The position numbers and the translations under genes are program-made. The notes beneath the pieces were generated by a model. The model searched no databases, was not told the origin of the DNA, and saw nothing but the letters and a program-made list of their open reading frames with translations. Shown in pieces: positions 24,681-35,380 of a DNA stretch of 64,000 nt; the first letter of the stretch is position 1, and every line of letters begins with the position of its first letter. The stretch lies in contig JAKULF010000009.1 of assembly GCA_022661535.1 (NCBI GenBank), positions 496,001-560,000 on the forward strand. Reading direction: 5' to 3'. The stretch comes from Eutypa lata. Lineage: Eukaryota > Ascomycota > Sordariomycetes > Xylariales > Diatrypaceae.

Positions 24681-25445
24681 TCAAGCCCACTGGGTTCTTC
24701 CATACGCATCCGTGTAGTACCGTCGTCCGTACTGGTCCGTATAGTACTTCACTTGGGTGGAAGCGGCAGAGGACGTAGATGCCTGCGTGTAGTAGCTAGA
24801 GCTCGGTGTGGCTGCATAATAGCTGGAGTTGCCTGCTCTACCAGTTCCACGACTGTGGGAAGCAGTCCTCTCGGTTGCTATGTCATTGCCTGATTGATCG
24901 CAGGCATTATACTCGTGGTTTGGGCCATAGTAGAAATACCCACCGTAGCCGTCATTGTGGATCTGTCTGGTCGAGGAGTTTCCCTGGCCACGACCGCCAC
25001 GACCACCACGACCACCACGCCCGCCACCATTGCCATGGTCAGAATCTGAGGAGCTAGATGATGATGAGGTATCTGGTGATACGCTGTAGTCTCGCTTGTG
25101 TCTGTTGAGTACATGGATCATTGACGGTTGACGTGTTCCATGGTCTACTGCCGACTCTCGCACAATTCTGGCATCTCTGCGCGGTCCCGCCGCGATAGCA
25201 GAGAAGTGATGTCCATCGGAAGATCTCCTCCAAAGAACAATATGCCACGTAATTTCACTCTCAGTTCGCCCCTCTCCATGGCAGTAAGCAATGCTCGGGC
25301 CCCAGCCCTCTGTGGGGGCGCCCAAATGTCTAGAATGGGCACTTTGAAGGTACGTCCGGAGGTCTTCGCGTTGTGCCCTAGTCAAAGTGACGTGGTTGTT
25401 GCTGTTGGTGTTGTTGCTGTTGCTGTAGCTGCGGTTGGAAGACAT
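24681..25445 (-). CDS. Hypothetical protein with RGG box and Tyr-rich C-terminus
   Basis: A single-exon 254-residue frame. The first ~110 residues look folded, with a WGPSIAYCHGEGRTESEITWHIVLW segment that I do not recognise. A Ser/Asp run (~125-137) is followed by GGGRGGRGGRGGRG (~139-152), an RGG box of the kind that binds RNA and is methylated on arginine. The tail has YYxDxYGRxYYTDxYGRT repeats and YYAATPSSSYYTQ. RGG plus Tyr-rich segments often drive RNA-granule condensation; that role is inferred from composition only. Start is the first Met; it has a short Asn/Ser-rich lead-in. No signal peptide or membrane segment. Confidence 0.65.
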   Translation of the reverse strand: MSSNRSYSNSNNTNSNNHVTLTRAQREDLRTYLQSAHSRHLGAPTEGWGPSIAYCHGEGRTESEITWHIVLWRRSSDGHHFSAIAAGPRRDARIVRESAVDHGTRQPSMIHVLNRHKRDYSVSPDTSSSSSSSDSDHGNGGGRGGRGGRGGRGQGNSSTRQIHNDGYGGYFYYGPNHEYNACDQSGNDIATERTASHSRGTGRAGNSSYYAATPSSSYYTQASTSSAASTQVKYYTDQYGRRYYTDAYGRTQWA

Positions 25446-26645
25446 GTTGTCTGTAGAACCAACTCAATGTCAGCATGATTCTATAGCGACAAGATAAGTA
25501 GTTATATAGGTGGTCAATACAGGTTACTGCTACTGTATTGAACAACTGTGATAACGCTTTTTCCATACGTACCTGGAGAAGAGACTATAATCAATGGTCT
25601 AGCGGAGTGCACGTTGTAAGAAAAGTAAATTTTGGAAAGCAAGGATAATATAAGCTTTTAAAAGGAGACAGGAAAGTTAACTGGTGTAAGATAGTTGTGA
25701 CTGTTGTTAAACATCGAGGAGAATGGTTAGGAATTGAAGGAGAAGTACGCATAGTTATAGTTTTTTCTGATCCCTCATGACTTGACAAGGCAGCCTTGTC
25801 ACCATTTACACATGTGAGTGAAGTTAGAGAACTTGGACCGACATGCCGGCCATCACTAATTACGACGGATCAAGGCGTATCGCCAGGTCGAAGGTTGATT
25901 GAGATTTGGGCTATTCTGCCCTCAAGGAGGGTAAGAGCCCCATGTTGCGACAGTCGATGCTTAGTTGGTTGGTTTCAACGGAGACTAAAATAAGAAAAGA
26001 GGCTACAACAGTGGGTTGGGTTACTTGTTTTTACACGAGGCTGAGCGAGACTATTCAATGTTGGTTACAGCCATCCCAAGGTGAACTACCAACATCTTCA
26101 ATTACTGGGTCACAAAGCTCTGTGTGAGGTGTGGAGTACAGCGAAGCGCCCATTCTGTTCTAGTCGCAGAGAAATACAAATGTACATAGCAGCGACCAGG
26201 ACTGCCAAGCTGGGCTGTGTCATTTGTTAGTTGGCCGCTGGGCTCTGTGTGTGCCTCTTTTTTATCGTGCAATGTGAACTAGACATGCCAATGGTGCTAG
26301 AATTAATCTTCTAACCGAAAAAGGAGCCATCCTGCCCTGGCGACAAAGTCAGTCGGGCTATCCTATTTTAAGCTAAGAATACACTGGCGACTTAGTACCA
26401 TCTATCACCATGTTATCATTACATAATTCATATACGGCATTTAAATAACGACATGTTAATTCTTCAAAGAGTGGAAGAAAGTTTCACTGCAATCACAGTG
26501 ATCTAAAAGTACTGCTAAAGGTGGTTGTCTAAAGCAAGCCTTAGGCTATAGATGAATCAATTCAGCCATAGCTGCATGTTCATAACTATCGATGTGGGAG
26601 GTCTTCACAGTGTGACACCGAAAACAGATTATTCCATATTTCGTA
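25446..26645. other. Intergenic, no supported gene
   Basis: Short frames on both strands without motifs. It probably holds the promoter of the RGG-box gene and the terminator region of the kinase-like gene. Confidence 0.55.
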
Positions 26646-27632
26646 TCAGACCTCTTGATACTTGAGCTTGAGCTTATATCCCGTGGCCCTTTTGATTTTG
26701 TTAGCCATAACGGACCCAATAGCACCTCGATTGTCGACCATATAGACATTGCGCCGAAAGCCATTCGGATTATCCATATCATCGGTATCCTCGTATTGCC
26801 ATTTGAAGGCAGACTGCGCAAAATCGACCAGGAAAGGCTGAAATTTCCGATCATCTAATTTAGCCACCACAACATTATCTGGTCGAGCGTCTAAGTTCAA
26901 GACCCCAGCGCGATTGACCTCTATTATTGCATCAACTGCACTTTGGACTATCTCTTCCCATAACGAGGGTTCATCGGGAAGGATTTGAACCAACCTCGAG
27001 AGATTAAAGCCGTGGATTCTTTGAAGTAAAATGCCACGGACCTGAAAATAAGTAGGGGGAAGGTCGGGTGGGGCGGATGGCATGTCGAGAGTGACAGATG
27101 ATATGAATCGAGGAACACATCGACCTTGGAGAGCTCGTAACTCTTTGTATGCCTGGACCTCATTGGTGTAGTCTCTTTGCATTTTGTATTGGATCTTGCC
27201 TTCTTCCTCTGCAAGCTTCTCCCATTCGGGTTGGTCGTCATCACTCTCTGAATCCTCCCAAATGCCTTCATGATCAAATAGGTCCTCTTTGCGCTTGATG
27301 TTGTCGAACAGGGGCTTCACTAACCCTCTACGCACGTAATCCTGCCACGCGGCTTCAGATCGTTCAGTATGTGGCTTTGGGGGGTCGTTAGAATACGGGC
27401 TCTCTTTTCGCAAATTCCCAAAACGACGATCAAACATTTTGAGGATGGCTTCTTCTTGACATCCATCCTCCTTCCGGACCTGTACCGCCAGGACAGGTGA
27501 TATGGTAAGTGGTGGGTGTGTACCCGTGATAGTGACAGATAGATCTTCCCCGTTAGAGCCTTTCAAGTTGAGCACCTGGCCCACGAGGTAAGGGAATGGC
27601 GTAGGAGCCGTGCTGCTGGCTGTGGAAGACAT
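26646..27632 (-). CDS. Atypical protein-kinase-like protein
   Basis: A single exon of 328 residues. A candidate ATP-binding lysine lies in AILKMFD (Lys65). The catalytic loop reads NLDARPDN (246-253): Asp248 and Asn253 are kept but the usual His-Arg of HRD is Asn-Leu. The metal-binding motif is DFA (270-272) instead of DFG. An acidic, charged insert sits at ~115-150 between the N-lobe parts. The layout matches the fungus-expanded kinase-like families seen in many ascomycetes (aminoglycoside-kinase or FunK1 type); substrate unknown. The catalytic aspartates remain, so phosphotransfer is possible but unproven. The start MSSTASSTAP is the first Met, and the frame ends in a basic tail. Confidence 0.7.
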   Translation of the reverse strand: MSSTASSTAPTPFPYLVGQVLNLKGSNGEDLSVTITGTHPPLTISPVLAVQVRKEDGCQEEAILKMFDRRFGNLRKESPYSNDPPKPHTERSEAAWQDYVRRGLVKPLFDNIKRKEDLFDHEGIWEDSESDDDQPEWEKLAEEEGKIQYKMQRDYTNEVQAYKELRALQGRCVPRFISSVTLDMPSAPPDLPPTYFQVRGILLQRIHGFNLSRLVQILPDEPSLWEEIVQSAVDAIIEVNRAGVLNLDARPDNVVVAKLDDRKFQPFLVDFAQSAFKWQYEDTDDMDNPNGFRRNVYMVDNRGAIGSVMANKIKRATGYKLKLKYQEV

Positions 27633-29115
27633 ATTGCTGGCTGTGTGTAACGACGATAGATACCTAGAACTGCAAATGCAAACCTCAATTCACAAAGAAG
27701 AGGTAGTGTTTTCGATGAGGTTCTAGGAGCAGAGCGTTTTTGTTGTTGTTGTTGTGAGGATCTCAAAAATTGGCCTCCGCTTCAAGTTTGGAAATGGAAG
27801 AACAGATTATGACTCAACTACTAACTAGTAGGAATGTTGGAATGATACTAACATGTTGGAAAGCACCAACATGCATTGAAAGGCGCAGGGTAGGTACTTA
27901 GTTAGAGTATTAGAGCCAATCAAAACGAGCCACCTTATTGAGTGAAAGTGGAGCTCTAAGTTAGCTTCAGTGATTCACCTGCTCACAAGCTACGCGTGCT
28001 ATGTCAATAGAAGTGGGACCATCCATCCAGAACGTTTCTAGGTATCAAAGTTGCCCATTCTATCGCCATTGCTTGTAAGGAGACGTTTGCGCCTTGTAAC
28101 TTAGACAATGTTACAATATCTTCGATAAGCAGGCGCTTATGTTCTCTAATTACTGCCAGATATTTTAGCAAACATCTCATTCCCGGCGGCAAACAACCTG
28201 TTCAGGTTGTTCCTTACGAGACGCAATCGGCGGTAGAGGTGTGACGAATGAAATGTGTAGTTGAAACCAACATTTCTTAGTTTAGGTCCAGTAACGATCA
28301 CGAACGCGGACAGCCTAGGGTGTTATCTCAAACAATTTGCTGATATGGACCTTTGGCGGTGTTTCCACAAACGCCGTTCGCTAACATCAAGGTCAGGGGA
28401 TGAGATCCTCTTCTAGGCAGTTTGTACTACCTCGGAATTTTACTGGATCGCATGCCGCCGAGTGCAGGTGGTTTTGTCCGTTGGCCGAATATATCGGCGC
28501 CGTCTCGAAAGGCGCCTGAGATACGGCGCCTGGGATGCGGCGCAGGAAACTTTAACGTTGACGTTGGCGGAAGTGGAACCGGTGCCGGTCTCTCGGGACG
28601 GCGCTTAATGCTTGTCTAGCCTGATCTGAAGACTTACCACCCCAAACCCTTGCTGGCCAACGATAGTGGCTAACAATAGTTATATATGTTATATTATTCG
28701 AGTTTCAGCCGCTGCTCGACTCTAAAAACAGACTCACGAGGGTGGCCTCGGCCAGGCGGAGCATCATAATCATGACTTGCACGAATTGCCAATGCGTGGT
28801 CGACCTCCGACAAGGCACTATCAATTTAATGGAATACGTACTTTTAGTAACAGGGAGACCATACCTAAATAGGGGCAAGGTGAATACAAGTTATCATCAA
28901 GATAGTCAGGAGTCGAAGGATCGTACGAAGCCCACGAGAATATAAGGTGCCTATGATTCTCTCGGCCCTCTTTCTCCGTTTCTTCTCATCCAACTTCATC
29001 TTCACTCACACGCCTCTGAGATCTATACCTAAGTTTCAATTTGCATCATTCTACCATCAGTAAACGAAAATTTCATCCTTCACTTAGTCCCCACCGATCG
29101 AACATCGCTAAGAAA
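27633..29115. other. Intergenic, no supported gene
   Basis: Contains a GC-rich patch at ~28495-28550 in which GGCGCC-type palindromes recur four times within 60 bases. Several short frames overlap it, none with a motif. Confidence 0.55.
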
Positions 29116-30098
29116 ATGTTCCCCCAAAAACGTCGTATATTTGGTAGGTCACTCCCTCGCGGCTGCAACCTTTGGTTTACTGACTACAATTCAGATCGAG
29201 TTGATATGAGGTTTATTTTGTACCTTATCTTAGGGGTGATTATAACTTTATACAGTAAGAACAGTACCACAAACCCCATTAACCTTTGTCATTATCTGAT
29301 CATAATAGTTCTTGTTCTGACGGGATGTTTGTCAACATCACCGGGCATACCCAATCTATTCCTTGTTGAACTGCGTGCCGGCCACTCAGATTCGATGCAA
29401 GTGAGGGTCGGCTACTATGGTACGATACCCGTTCGATGCTCACCAGTTTCTTAGCTAACAATAATATAGGAATGTGTGCGTCGCAACCGGGAGAAGGCGG
29501 GTTCAAGTGTCTGCCCAGTTATTCGATTGGGGAAAATAAGCTCAAAGAGCTGCTTCTCGATAGAAATCCCACCACCGATGCTGACTACGTCAACAACATG
29601 AACATGCTGTTGTCAGTGGGCCGTATTTTCCAAACCGAGATATTCTATCCCCTGCTCGCAGCGTCAGCAGGGTTGCTTTTTTTGAGCGTTATCTCCATGC
29701 TCCTTCTCAAGCGGTATATGAAGAGCATGGCCCCCAACGCCCAACCCAAAATGAAGCGGCTCAGAGACGCTATGTCCGTTTCTAGGCAGTATGCGTTCGG
29801 TCTTGCTGTCGCAGCAGCGTTCTCGACCACCCAGGCTGCTGGTGCGTTGAATTTTGCGACGACGGCGTTGCAGGACTCGGTACCCGGAGTCACGATCGTT
29901 GCAGGCGTTCCGGTTCAAGGCCTTCAGTGGACGATTGTGGGCCTGCTTATCCTCTTCCACTTGTCAGTGGGAAGCATGTTTCGGGCGGGCAATAACATGG
30001 GTCCACCATTAGATATGGGTATGCCGCCGCCGCCGCCGGGTTTTCCTGGATCACCCATGGGGATGCCACCACCACCGCCTCCGCCGCCTGGATTTTGA
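29116..30098 (+). CDS. Fig1-family four-helix membrane protein (Ca2+ influx and cell fusion type)
   Basis: Favoured exons are 29116-29143, 29195-29254, 29309-29419 and 29470-30098, giving 275 residues. The introns are 51, 54 and 50 bp; the last has a GCTAAC branch. Key signatures are SPGIPNLFLVEL followed by VRVGYYGMC, the conserved extracellular block of Fig1 proteins. Hydrophobic segments are one at the N-terminus and three after the block (FYPLLAASAGLLFLSVISML; AFGLAVAAAFSTT; WTIVGLLILFHLSVG), a tetraspan layout. The C-terminus is a Pro-rich tail (runs of PPPPP before GF). In yeast Fig1 supports Ca2+ entry and membrane fusion in mating; in filamentous fungi relatives act in sexual development. 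The first two introns are multiples of three, so retention would keep the frame; the 54-bp one interrupts the first helix with a polar stretch, which is why I splice it out. Confidence 0.75.
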
Positions 30099-33000
30099 AG
30101 TAATTATTAAAGCCTGTGGTGTACTTAAATGAACGACAGTTTGTCACATGTTTAAGGTTCCAAATAAATCACGGATGATATCTTATAAATATGTCTACAG
30201 CTGTGGATGGATGTAATCGAAATCTAACACTTTTTACGTCAACAACTTCAGGGCTCATCAATCGTCAAAATCAAGCGCCCTCGTTGCACACGCCCGTCGC
30301 CCCCGTCATTCACCTTCAAACAGGTTACAAGGCGACAGGAAAAAAGGGGTGAGGGGGACAAAATTGGGATAGGAGCAAGGAGTTTATCTATAGGTTTTGA
30401 TTTTTATACTCGGCAGGACCCCCTTCAATAAGGCACACTCGCCGAAATGGCTCTTCGTCGTACCTATGGCGACAGTTCACAAGCCGGTCGCAGCAGCTTT
30501 CCTGCTGCCGGCATCGCGGCTAGCTCAGGGGGATTATCATTCCATTAGAATCAAGTTATTTCACATTATCCTCGTATGCGTTGCTGTGACCTGAAGTAAA
30601 GTGTAGATGAACGTGGCTGGCAATTTCTAGCGAATGCCGGGCTGACTTACTCCACGCACAGCTTTTGATACGCCCGCACAAGTTCCTTACGGTCAAAGGC
30701 ATGGCACTTCAAGGAAGTTCCATTGCTACGAGCTCGGTACTCAAAGATCCCGAAATCTAGCACAGGCCTTTTGATTTCAAAAACGATATCTATCAGTAAA
30801 TCTACATCTACCGAAGATCAATACTAAATTCAGTATATTAATTGAGATGGGCTTGTTGAAGCGAGAAAGATAAAGATGTTCATCGAGATGGCCGTCACCA
30901 TTGTCTTGTGTATATACAGTTAATAGGCTGATATTGAGTGTTAGGCTCGCTTCGACCCATCCTTTCCCGGTGTTGCATTGCTGTAAGTCGGATTTTACAT
31001 AATGTCCAATGAGACATTGTACTTTTGCACGTGCTATGCCAAGCCATGTATAAAAGGAGGTGATATATGAAGCAGCGAGTTCTCGAACCCTCGTCTTCGA
31101 GACGAAACTATATCTATAACAGCTCTACTATGCCTACATCTCCGTGACGACCTCAACCTCCTCTACAACAACTGCTGCACCTCGTAAGGGAAAACTAGTT
31201 CGCCGGCATTATCTTCGAAGCCCAAAAGACGTCAAGAATTGGTACACGTCCAGGAATCATGGCCTCTACATGGGTAGCAGATAATAACCGTAGCCGCCCG
31301 GTCATATATACACCGAAATATGTTCCTCAGAAGGGGAAAATGGTGTCGTGGGTGGCTGCCGCACATACCTTTATCTATTAGGAATCTTGAGAATATCCGT
31401 AGCATCATACTCACGTAATGTCAATGTAGGGTGATACTCAAAGTGACCCTGAGTTGTGGTGGAATGAAGCGTTATGTAGTAGTATCAAATCGGTTGAGTG
31501 GAAGGCTGGACACTACCGTTACGCCACCGGTGAAATATGAGACTCTACGGTAAGGGGGCTCAGGGCCATGCGGTAGTAATATGCCGACCTCGGTATTCAG
31601 ACACCATAGCTAAGCGAAAAGAAAACATGGTTCGACGATATATGAGTAGATAAATTCGTGCAGTTAATCTATTCAAGCGTACGTTTAATATATCTTCGGC
31701 GCTGGGTCCGAGGTTACATCGGTCCGAGTGGAAATGCTATAACCCGACGAATAGGAGCAAAGTTGACGACCGTGTGCGAGAGAATATATTCCATTGATAA
31801 GAGGAATGCACCCCCGTCCCGCTGATAAGGCTATAAGCGAGAAGAGCTAATATAGCATGCGGCTGCATCTCAACAAGCTTCGACGCCATTCTAGATAGGT
31901 AGATAGAGCCCGCCAAGGCGTGAAGCACTACAGCCAACCTATCGGCGAAGGGAAGGTGTCGCACGAAACCCGATAATGGCTGATTCGATAGGCAGATAGG
32001 GTAGAGTAATGGGCAACCATTTCTTTTTTGTCATCGGAGCTTGTAGACTTGTGTCAGAACCGGGCTTAGTGATGATGCTGGCAATCCGAGGATGGCGCCG
32101 CAACATATCCACCAGGTAAATATAACGTCGATCATATATAGACGCTGTCAACTATGTATGTAGATCCCACCCAGGACACCGGGTTGAAGACGTTGGGACG
32201 CATGGTACTACAATATGCGGGCTTATTGAATCCAATTCTCATATAAGCCTACAACCTACCTCACTTCACTTGTAAGTTAAGGGGCATGCAAAACTTTTCA
32301 TAAGAGTATTGCTGAGCACTGAAACTATCGAAGCAGGTGAAGTAATACATGTGCTACCACATAATTGGATATGTATGCTTATTAGAAAGGGTTTCCGGAA
32401 AAAGTCGGTATGGCTACCGAAAGTTTATATCTCGATGCTCAGAGAGGTTACCTGTTAAGGAGGTAGGCAATATACTCGGAACTGATAACTGAACGTACAG
32501 TACCATGGTGCCGTAGAACTCATCTCTGTATACCATAATACCTGGCAATAATAACCAGTCGTTGTTTCTAATGGTAAAGTCTTCTAGCATCCGAACGTCA
32601 TAATTCATATCCTCAATCAACCTGCCGCTGTCATTGGAAAATTAGCAAACGGACCTAGCGCCTAGGTAGCAACGACGCAACCGATGCGTCCTCAACATAT
32701 TTTCGACTTGTGAATGAATGAGGAGAGCATTCCCAAAGAGAAGTGAAAAAACGTTATCGTCCCATCCAATGATGTATCCCCTGATGCGATGCTATTTGAC
32801 GCTACAAAGCCATTCATTGAAACCTCGATGTGCAATTGTGCTTCGTGCTAATTTCTACCATTCTGATTCGTACGGGTTTTCCTTTCCCTCTCGTTCTTTA
32901 CATCCGAGCATAATTGGTAAGTTTAGCGATGATCATTACCCTGAATGGGAATTGTACAAAATACAAAGCACATAAAGCCATTCTCGGCTAAAGACCTGGT

Positions 33001-35182
33001 CGAGAACTCGCGCGTTCCTGACGATGATTGCCCAAAAAGGACTGGGGGTGTCGGCGAACTCTGTTTAAGACATTCCTAAAATGGATACACCAAGTTACGT
33101 ACCGCGAATATGGGCCACGTTTTTTCTTCTTCTAATCCTCTTGCATCTCTCCTGTCAGACCTTCTCATGGAGAAGATCGACGACCGCCCATCTATTTTCT
33201 GCGCATGTTCGAATCCTGCCCAGGTTGGTGGGAAAGCGTCAGCAACCATCATCAATCCAAAATTAATGAACAATCTAATAAGTTCGCTGATGGGATTCAA
33301 GTCATCATCGAATCCATGAGCACGTAAGAGCGAGGTGATCGACGTTCTGCTTTCTTGCTTGCTTCCATCCAATCTACATAACTACATACATACATATAGG
33401 CGATCTGCAACTCAAACCTTGTCGAAATTCGCTAGATTGAGTCAACGAGCCCTACAGAATTGGCAGTCCACTTTAAGCTGGAACAAAAAACTTGCACGAA
33501 TAAAGATAGAAGCAGCACTAGTTAACGCAACCTAGATCTGCGATCGCGCAATCGCCTCACTACGGTAGGTCGGAGGCAGATAGATAGATAGATAGATAAT
33601 CATACCGAATTCTTTTGTGATTCGCATATACATATACATATACATATGCAAAGTGCTAACTACTTACGTATCATTGTATGGAATCGGACATGCGATGGCA
33701 ATCTGATCATGCTATGTAGGTACCTGAAAAAGGTCTGCATAAGCGCTAACTGGCGGCTCTTTCTCCTGTCAAGAATATGACTATGAATGCCGGCATTAGG
33801 TTAGAATCTCGAGGTGTCACTTTCCTGCTACGTTGGGTAAGAGTGAGAGAGGCTTACTTTATTATTGCACACCCTTGCTAGCTAGCACCTTGCAGGTTCT
33901 ATGTCAAGAACTAGCCATTTGGTCCTTGGCAGCATGTAGTTATTTATCTATCGACATCGACATAGGCACCCGATTCACTACCTGTTGGGCTCATAGCCTA
34001 ATATTATAGTTATGTCACCCCACCAAGTAGATAGGTAAGTAGGTAGGTAGCTCATCGCAGGTCAGAAACTGCCGCGTTCTATTCGAGCAGCGCATGCAGA
34101 TTTTACCACTGTTGAACTCTGGGCGCGAGCACGCAACATGTGAATTCAACCGACTGCGACGTCAGAACCCAGACGCCACAATGGAATGTTTCTATGTATC
34201 TCCGTTGTGTGTTGACGACGCCTTTTTATCCCCCGTTGCGTAAGCTAACTTACCTGTACTACTATGTAATACTCGACCCCTCTAACTAATAAACTTGCGC
34301 AATGGATCGTCATCTTCTTACTCATACGGCTTTCTTACTGCAGAACAACCGGCTTTCGAGAACTCTACCGATCCCTTGGGACCGAGAATTCAAACCCCAT
34401 ATCGCCTCGTTATTCCCATAGCTAGCCCGTCTCTTTGGTGGGTGTAAGTAGGTAGGTAGTATGGAGGGGAGGGGCCGTTGTTGGTGGGGAGGGTCTCGGC
34501 CTGGAAAACCAAAAAGTCGACGACCGAAAAGAGGCGCTAACAATCGTCCAATCGCTAGCAACGTGCCAAGTTATTAAGGTCGCATCCGCCGTTCAAAAAA
34601 TGATTGACATGCGGCTAATGCTAACTAGCTTTTAGTCTGTCAGTTTACTAATTATGTGTACGCTTGTAAGCCCCCCCTGTTCAGGTACCATCAATACCCC
34701 TGAGCCATAACCCTCGCACCCTAGTCAAGATTGTCGAGTTAGAGGGTAGAGAGCGCAACCCCTGTCAGCTGAGTACATACCTTGACAGAAGACCGATTGA
34801 TCGAGCAAGGTTGACCTATACATGGAAACTGGCCCAATGTCGTGTTGCGGCACTTTGTAATCATAGACCGGAGCGAGGCAGCCAGTCTACCTAATATGTA
34901 CATCTGCAGATTTCCGCGTAGAGGACGGACAGGACCCCCAGGGTAAATGCCGGGCCCCCCTCTACCTAGTCGTGTCTTACGGATGGGATATCTATAAGAA
35001 CCGAGTCCGCCTGCACACTTAGGCTCCTAGTTCTTTTCCAGCAAGATACGCCCTTTTGTCTACCGGATCCCATCGTCTCATCCGCCAGCAAGTCAGCCAG
35101 TCAGTCCATTCGACTGTTCCGTCCTTCGCACTTCACACTCGCTACTAGTCAAGTCCAAAACCCAAACCGTATCTCACTCACC
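30099..35182. other. 5-kb gene-poor stretch
   Basis: No coding frame above ~100 residues and none with a motif on either strand. GATA tetramers are at ~33577-33596, CATATA hexamers at ~33626-33648 and TAGGTAGG clusters near 34028-34050 and 34447-34460. The last ~200 bases form the promoter and leader of the small secreted peptide. Confidence 0.6.
34993..34998 (+). promoter_or_regulatory. TATA-like box upstream of the secreted peptide gene
   Basis: TATAAG lies 190 bases before the ATG. It is followed by a C/T-rich stretch ending in CTCACCATGG, a strong fungal start context. This layout is common for highly expressed fungal genes. Confidence 0.45.
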
Positions 35183-35380
35183 ATGGCCCGCTTCTTCGCT
35201 GCCATCCTGGCCGTTGCTGCCATCATGCTCTCGGGCGCCGCTGCTGTCCCTTACCCGTTCACCAACGGGACCAGCCCGGAGCCAGGCCCTACCGGTACCG
35301 GTACTGGCCTTCCCGGCCCAACCGCTGTCCCCGAGCCACGGGCCTTGCGGGAATTCCCCATTGGCCTTCCTCGACCATAA
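35183..35380 (+). CDS. Small secreted Pro/Gly-rich peptide (65 aa)
   Basis: A single short frame. Residues 1-21 form a clear signal peptide: a basic start (MAR), a hydrophobic core, then SGAAA before a likely cut in front of VPYPF. The mature part is ~44 residues with a GPTGTGTGLPGP core, one N-glycosylation site (NGT) and no cysteine. The C-terminus EPRALREFPIGLPRP contains possible basic processing points. The start codon sits in an ideal context (ACCATGG), with a pyrimidine-rich leader and a TATA-like box upstream, so expression is likely. No known family is recognised. It could be a cell-wall or effector-like peptide or a processed signalling peptide; it is unlike cysteine-rich effectors. 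Confidence 0.65.
   Translation: MARFFAAILAVAAIMLSGAAAVPYPFTNGTSPEPGPTGTGTGLPGPTAVPEPRALREFPIGLPRP

Noticed and set aside
28495..28550. GC-rich GGCGCC cluster as a structured RNA
   Set aside because: The palindromes are short and give no single stable fold distinguishable from local GC bias by eye.
33210..33235. B-box-like GTTCGAATCC suggesting a tRNA gene
   Set aside because: No A box at the right distance and no cloverleaf pairing upstream.
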